A stretch of DNA of 6,216 bases, taken from contig JAKLQB010000196.1 of NCBI GenBank assembly GCA_022013615.1, positions 1-6,216 on the forward strand. The letters run 5' to 3'. A program made the position numbers and the translations under genes. Position 1 is the stretch's first letter; every line of letters starts with the position of its first letter. Of the stretch, positions 5,339 to 6,216 are shown piece after piece. This DNA is from Desulfobacterales bacterium (GTDB taxonomy: Bacteria > Desulfobacterota > DSM-4660 > Desulfatiglandales > Desulfatiglandaceae). Below the pieces are notes generated by a model. It was given only the letters and a program-made list of their open reading frames with translations, searched no databases and was not told the DNA's origin.

Positions 5339-5354
5339 TGGCATAATAATTGTG
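5339..5354 (+). promoter_or_regulatory. Sigma54 (-24/-12) promoter of the pilin gene
   Basis: TGGCATAATAATTGTG keeps the -24 GG (5340-5341) and a -12 TTG at the right spacing, with T instead of C at the key GC. Type IV pilin genes are commonly RpoN/PilR dependent. Transcription would begin near 5365. Confidence 0.5.
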
Positions 5355-5490
5355 TAAACAATCCTGATCCATCATATTTTTAAGAATTCAGCTACTTAGA
5401 CTTCTTGTTCTGAGAGGATTGGGGCGTAGGCGGGCCGGAGGCTCGCAATGATAGCAACTTGGTATTAGAAACGATCCAAATGCTACACTC

Positions 5491-5496
5491 AGGGAG
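5491..5496 (+). promoter_or_regulatory. Ribosome binding site that decides the pilin start
   Basis: AGGGAG lies 7 nt before TTG at 5504. The other in-frame candidates, TTG at 5459 and ATG at 5480, have no site at a proper distance. Confidence 0.5.
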
Positions 5497-5503
5497 TGCA
5501 GAA

Positions 5504-5878
5504 TTGGCAATAGAATCAAGTAAAAAAGATGAAAGGGGGTTTACGCTTATTGAGCTGATGGTCGTTATCGCAATCATTGGTATCCTCGCCGCTATTGCCA
5601 TCCCACAATTCACGGCCTATCGACAGCGCGCTTATCTCTCAGCGCTTAAAACGGACGCCCATTCATTTTCCATAGCACAGCATGCCTATTATGCTGATAA
5701 GGATACATTTTCCAGCACATCTGCTGCCCTCATGCAAAATCCATATGGTGCTGAAAAGTCCGATAACACCACGGTCCATATAGTAAGTGCCAGTGCAGTC
5801 AGTTTCACCATGACTTTTACTGACACCCTCCACGGGCTGGTGGTTACCTATAACAGTACCCTTGGAGGTGTTCAGTGA
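5504..5878 (+). CDS. pilA: Type IV major pilin-like protein (class III signal, PilA-like)
   Basis: From the TTG at 5504 this gives a 124-residue prepilin. Residues 1-12 are a short charged leader ending in Gly12 before Phe13, the PilD peptidase cleavage and N-methylation site. The mature N terminus is [20 protein letters not shown], with Glu5 of the mature chain present, then IPQF and an amphipathic helix to ~55. The remaining ~55 residues form a small globular part without cysteines, so the C-terminal disulfide loop of Pseudomonas-type pilins is absent. The mature length of 112 is shorter than typical pilins (~140-150) but longer than the 61-residue Geobacter PilA. Pilin subunits assemble from the inner membrane into a fibre used for motility, attachment, DNA uptake or electron transfer. 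The gene stands alone behind a sigma54-like promoter. An ATG start at 5480 would give a 20-residue leader. A minor pilin or pseudopilin is a less likely alternative. Confidence 0.85.
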   Translation: MAIESSKKDERGFTLIELMVVIAIIGILAAIAIPQFTAYRQRAYLSALKTDAHSFSIAQHAYYADKDTFSSTSAALMQNPYGAEKSDNTTVHIVSASAVSFTMTFTDTLHGLVVTYNSTLGGVQ

Positions 5879-5923
5879 GTGGGTTAGGGCAAGCGTATGG
5901 ATTCGGGCTTTGTTCTTTTGGAA

Positions 5924-6202
5924 TCACTGCTTCTTAAGGGCTTCTTTCTCCATCTCTTTTTCAATCATCCGCTCTTTGATTGATGATCGTTCAGTGAAAG
6001 CAAAGACTCCCAAGGCATGAAGGAATACGCCAATACCCCATCCAATAAGTGGCCACTTGAACCAGAGTTCTTGGGTTGATGTGAGAAGGTTGATGATAAT
6101 GAGCAGGATATTCACCCCCACATAGACTGCCAGATGGATGTAAAATCCGATCTTAGCCTCTACTCTTTTCTTGGCTTTTTGGTAAGCCTCTTGGTTTTCC
6201 AC
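5924..6202 (-). CDS. Small 2TM-domain inner-membrane protein
   Basis: The 92-residue protein starts with GTG at 6202, 5 nt after a strong AAAGGAGG (6208-6215). Residues 1-17 are a charged helix (KKRVEAKIG). Transmembrane segment 1 spans ~19-40 (FYIHLAVYVGVNILLIIINLL), a short loop follows (WFKWP), and segment 2 spans ~51-70 (LIGWGIGVFLHALGVFAF). A Lys/Glu-rich tail completes it. The FYxHLxVYxxVN and WPxxGWGIGxxxHA motifs are those of the 2TM domain, found alone or fused to LytTR-type histidine kinases; function is unknown. It converges with the pilin gene, leaving 45 nt between the two stops with no clear terminator. Confidence 0.82.
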   Translation of the reverse strand: MENQEAYQKAKKRVEAKIGFYIHLAVYVGVNILLIIINLLTSTQELWFKWPLIGWGIGVFLHALGVFAFTERSSIKERMIEKEMEKEALKKQ

Positions 6203-6216
6203 TTATGCCTCCTTTC

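Larger units (their letters stand above)
5116..5503 (+). other. AT-rich regulatory region of the pilin gene; no protein gene seen
   Basis: The stretch carries a TGTC/GACA site cluster (5195-5253), an AT-rich segment with an AATATTT/AAATATT inverted repeat (5275-5302) that could bend DNA between activator and promoter, a -24/-12 promoter (5339-5354) and a ~140-nt transcript leader. A GGAGG (5437-5441) precedes a 6-codon ORF (5448-5468, MIATWY). I see no c-di-GMP riboswitch consensus. Confidence 0.5.

Noticed and set aside
5365..5480. c-di-GMP (GEMM) riboswitch in the pilin leader
   Set aside because: The GC-rich part at 5415-5445 lacks the GACGCAAAGC-type core and the receptor hairpins.
5879..5923. 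Intrinsic terminator between the convergent pilin and 2TM genes
   Set aside because: AAGC...GCTT gives only a 4-bp stem with a long loop, and the T-run is interrupted.

Overview
This is a roughly 6.2 kb, moderately GC-rich stretch of bacterial DNA. It probably comes from a deltaproteobacterium or relative (Desulfobacterota-like). That is an inference from the mix of families: a GrdB-like selenoprotein-family fragment, an SBBP-type secreted-protein remnant, a REP-associated (RAYT) transposase remnant, a type IV pilin with a sigma54/PilR-like promoter, and a small 2TM-domain protein. Several pieces are decayed or rearranged, so this reads as a plastic, accessory-type region.

Left part (1-1145): a possible minus-strand gene start runs off the left edge. 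Divergent from it, behind a candidate sigma70 promoter, is an ORF (257-703) in which the first ~45 residues of ribulose-phosphate 3-epimerase are joined in frame to the C-terminal ~100 residues of what looks like a GrdB-like (glycine/sarcosine/betaine reductase selenoprotein B family) protein. About 200 nt downstream is the most striking item: a 78-codon glutaredoxin-like gene (909-1145) interrupted by an in-frame TGA exactly where the first redox cysteine of the active site belongs, giving U-G-P-C. Everything before and after the TGA is one good glutaredoxin frame with its own ribosome binding site, so a selenocysteine glutaredoxin is the best reading. Automated callers would miss it.

Middle part (1146-4737): a remnant of an SBBP-repeat-type secreted protein (signal peptide plus the conserved N-terminal motif) is broken by at least three small frameshifts. 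Where it ends, a near-consensus sigma70 promoter (TTGACA-17-TATAGT) faces a tight three-gene operon: a PIG-L/LmbE deacetylase, a GT4 glycosyltransferase (4-nt overlap) and an (alpha/alpha)6-barrel glycosidase resembling GH100 neutral invertases (1-nt gap). Together they look like a cytoplasmic pathway that builds, deacetylates and trims or recycles a glycoside; the substrate cannot be read from sequence.

Right part (4736-6216): a 380-bp element with ~31/34-bp imperfect terminal inverted repeats abuts the glycosidase stop codon and carries an internally deleted RAYT transposase. A ~390-nt AT-rich regulatory region follows, with a TTGTCAT/ATGACAA palindrome, further TGTC half-sites and a -24/-12 sigma54-like promoter. 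It precedes a short type IV pilin whose aromatic residues match the positions noted in Geobacter conductive pilins. A convergent 2TM-domain membrane protein gene closes the window.
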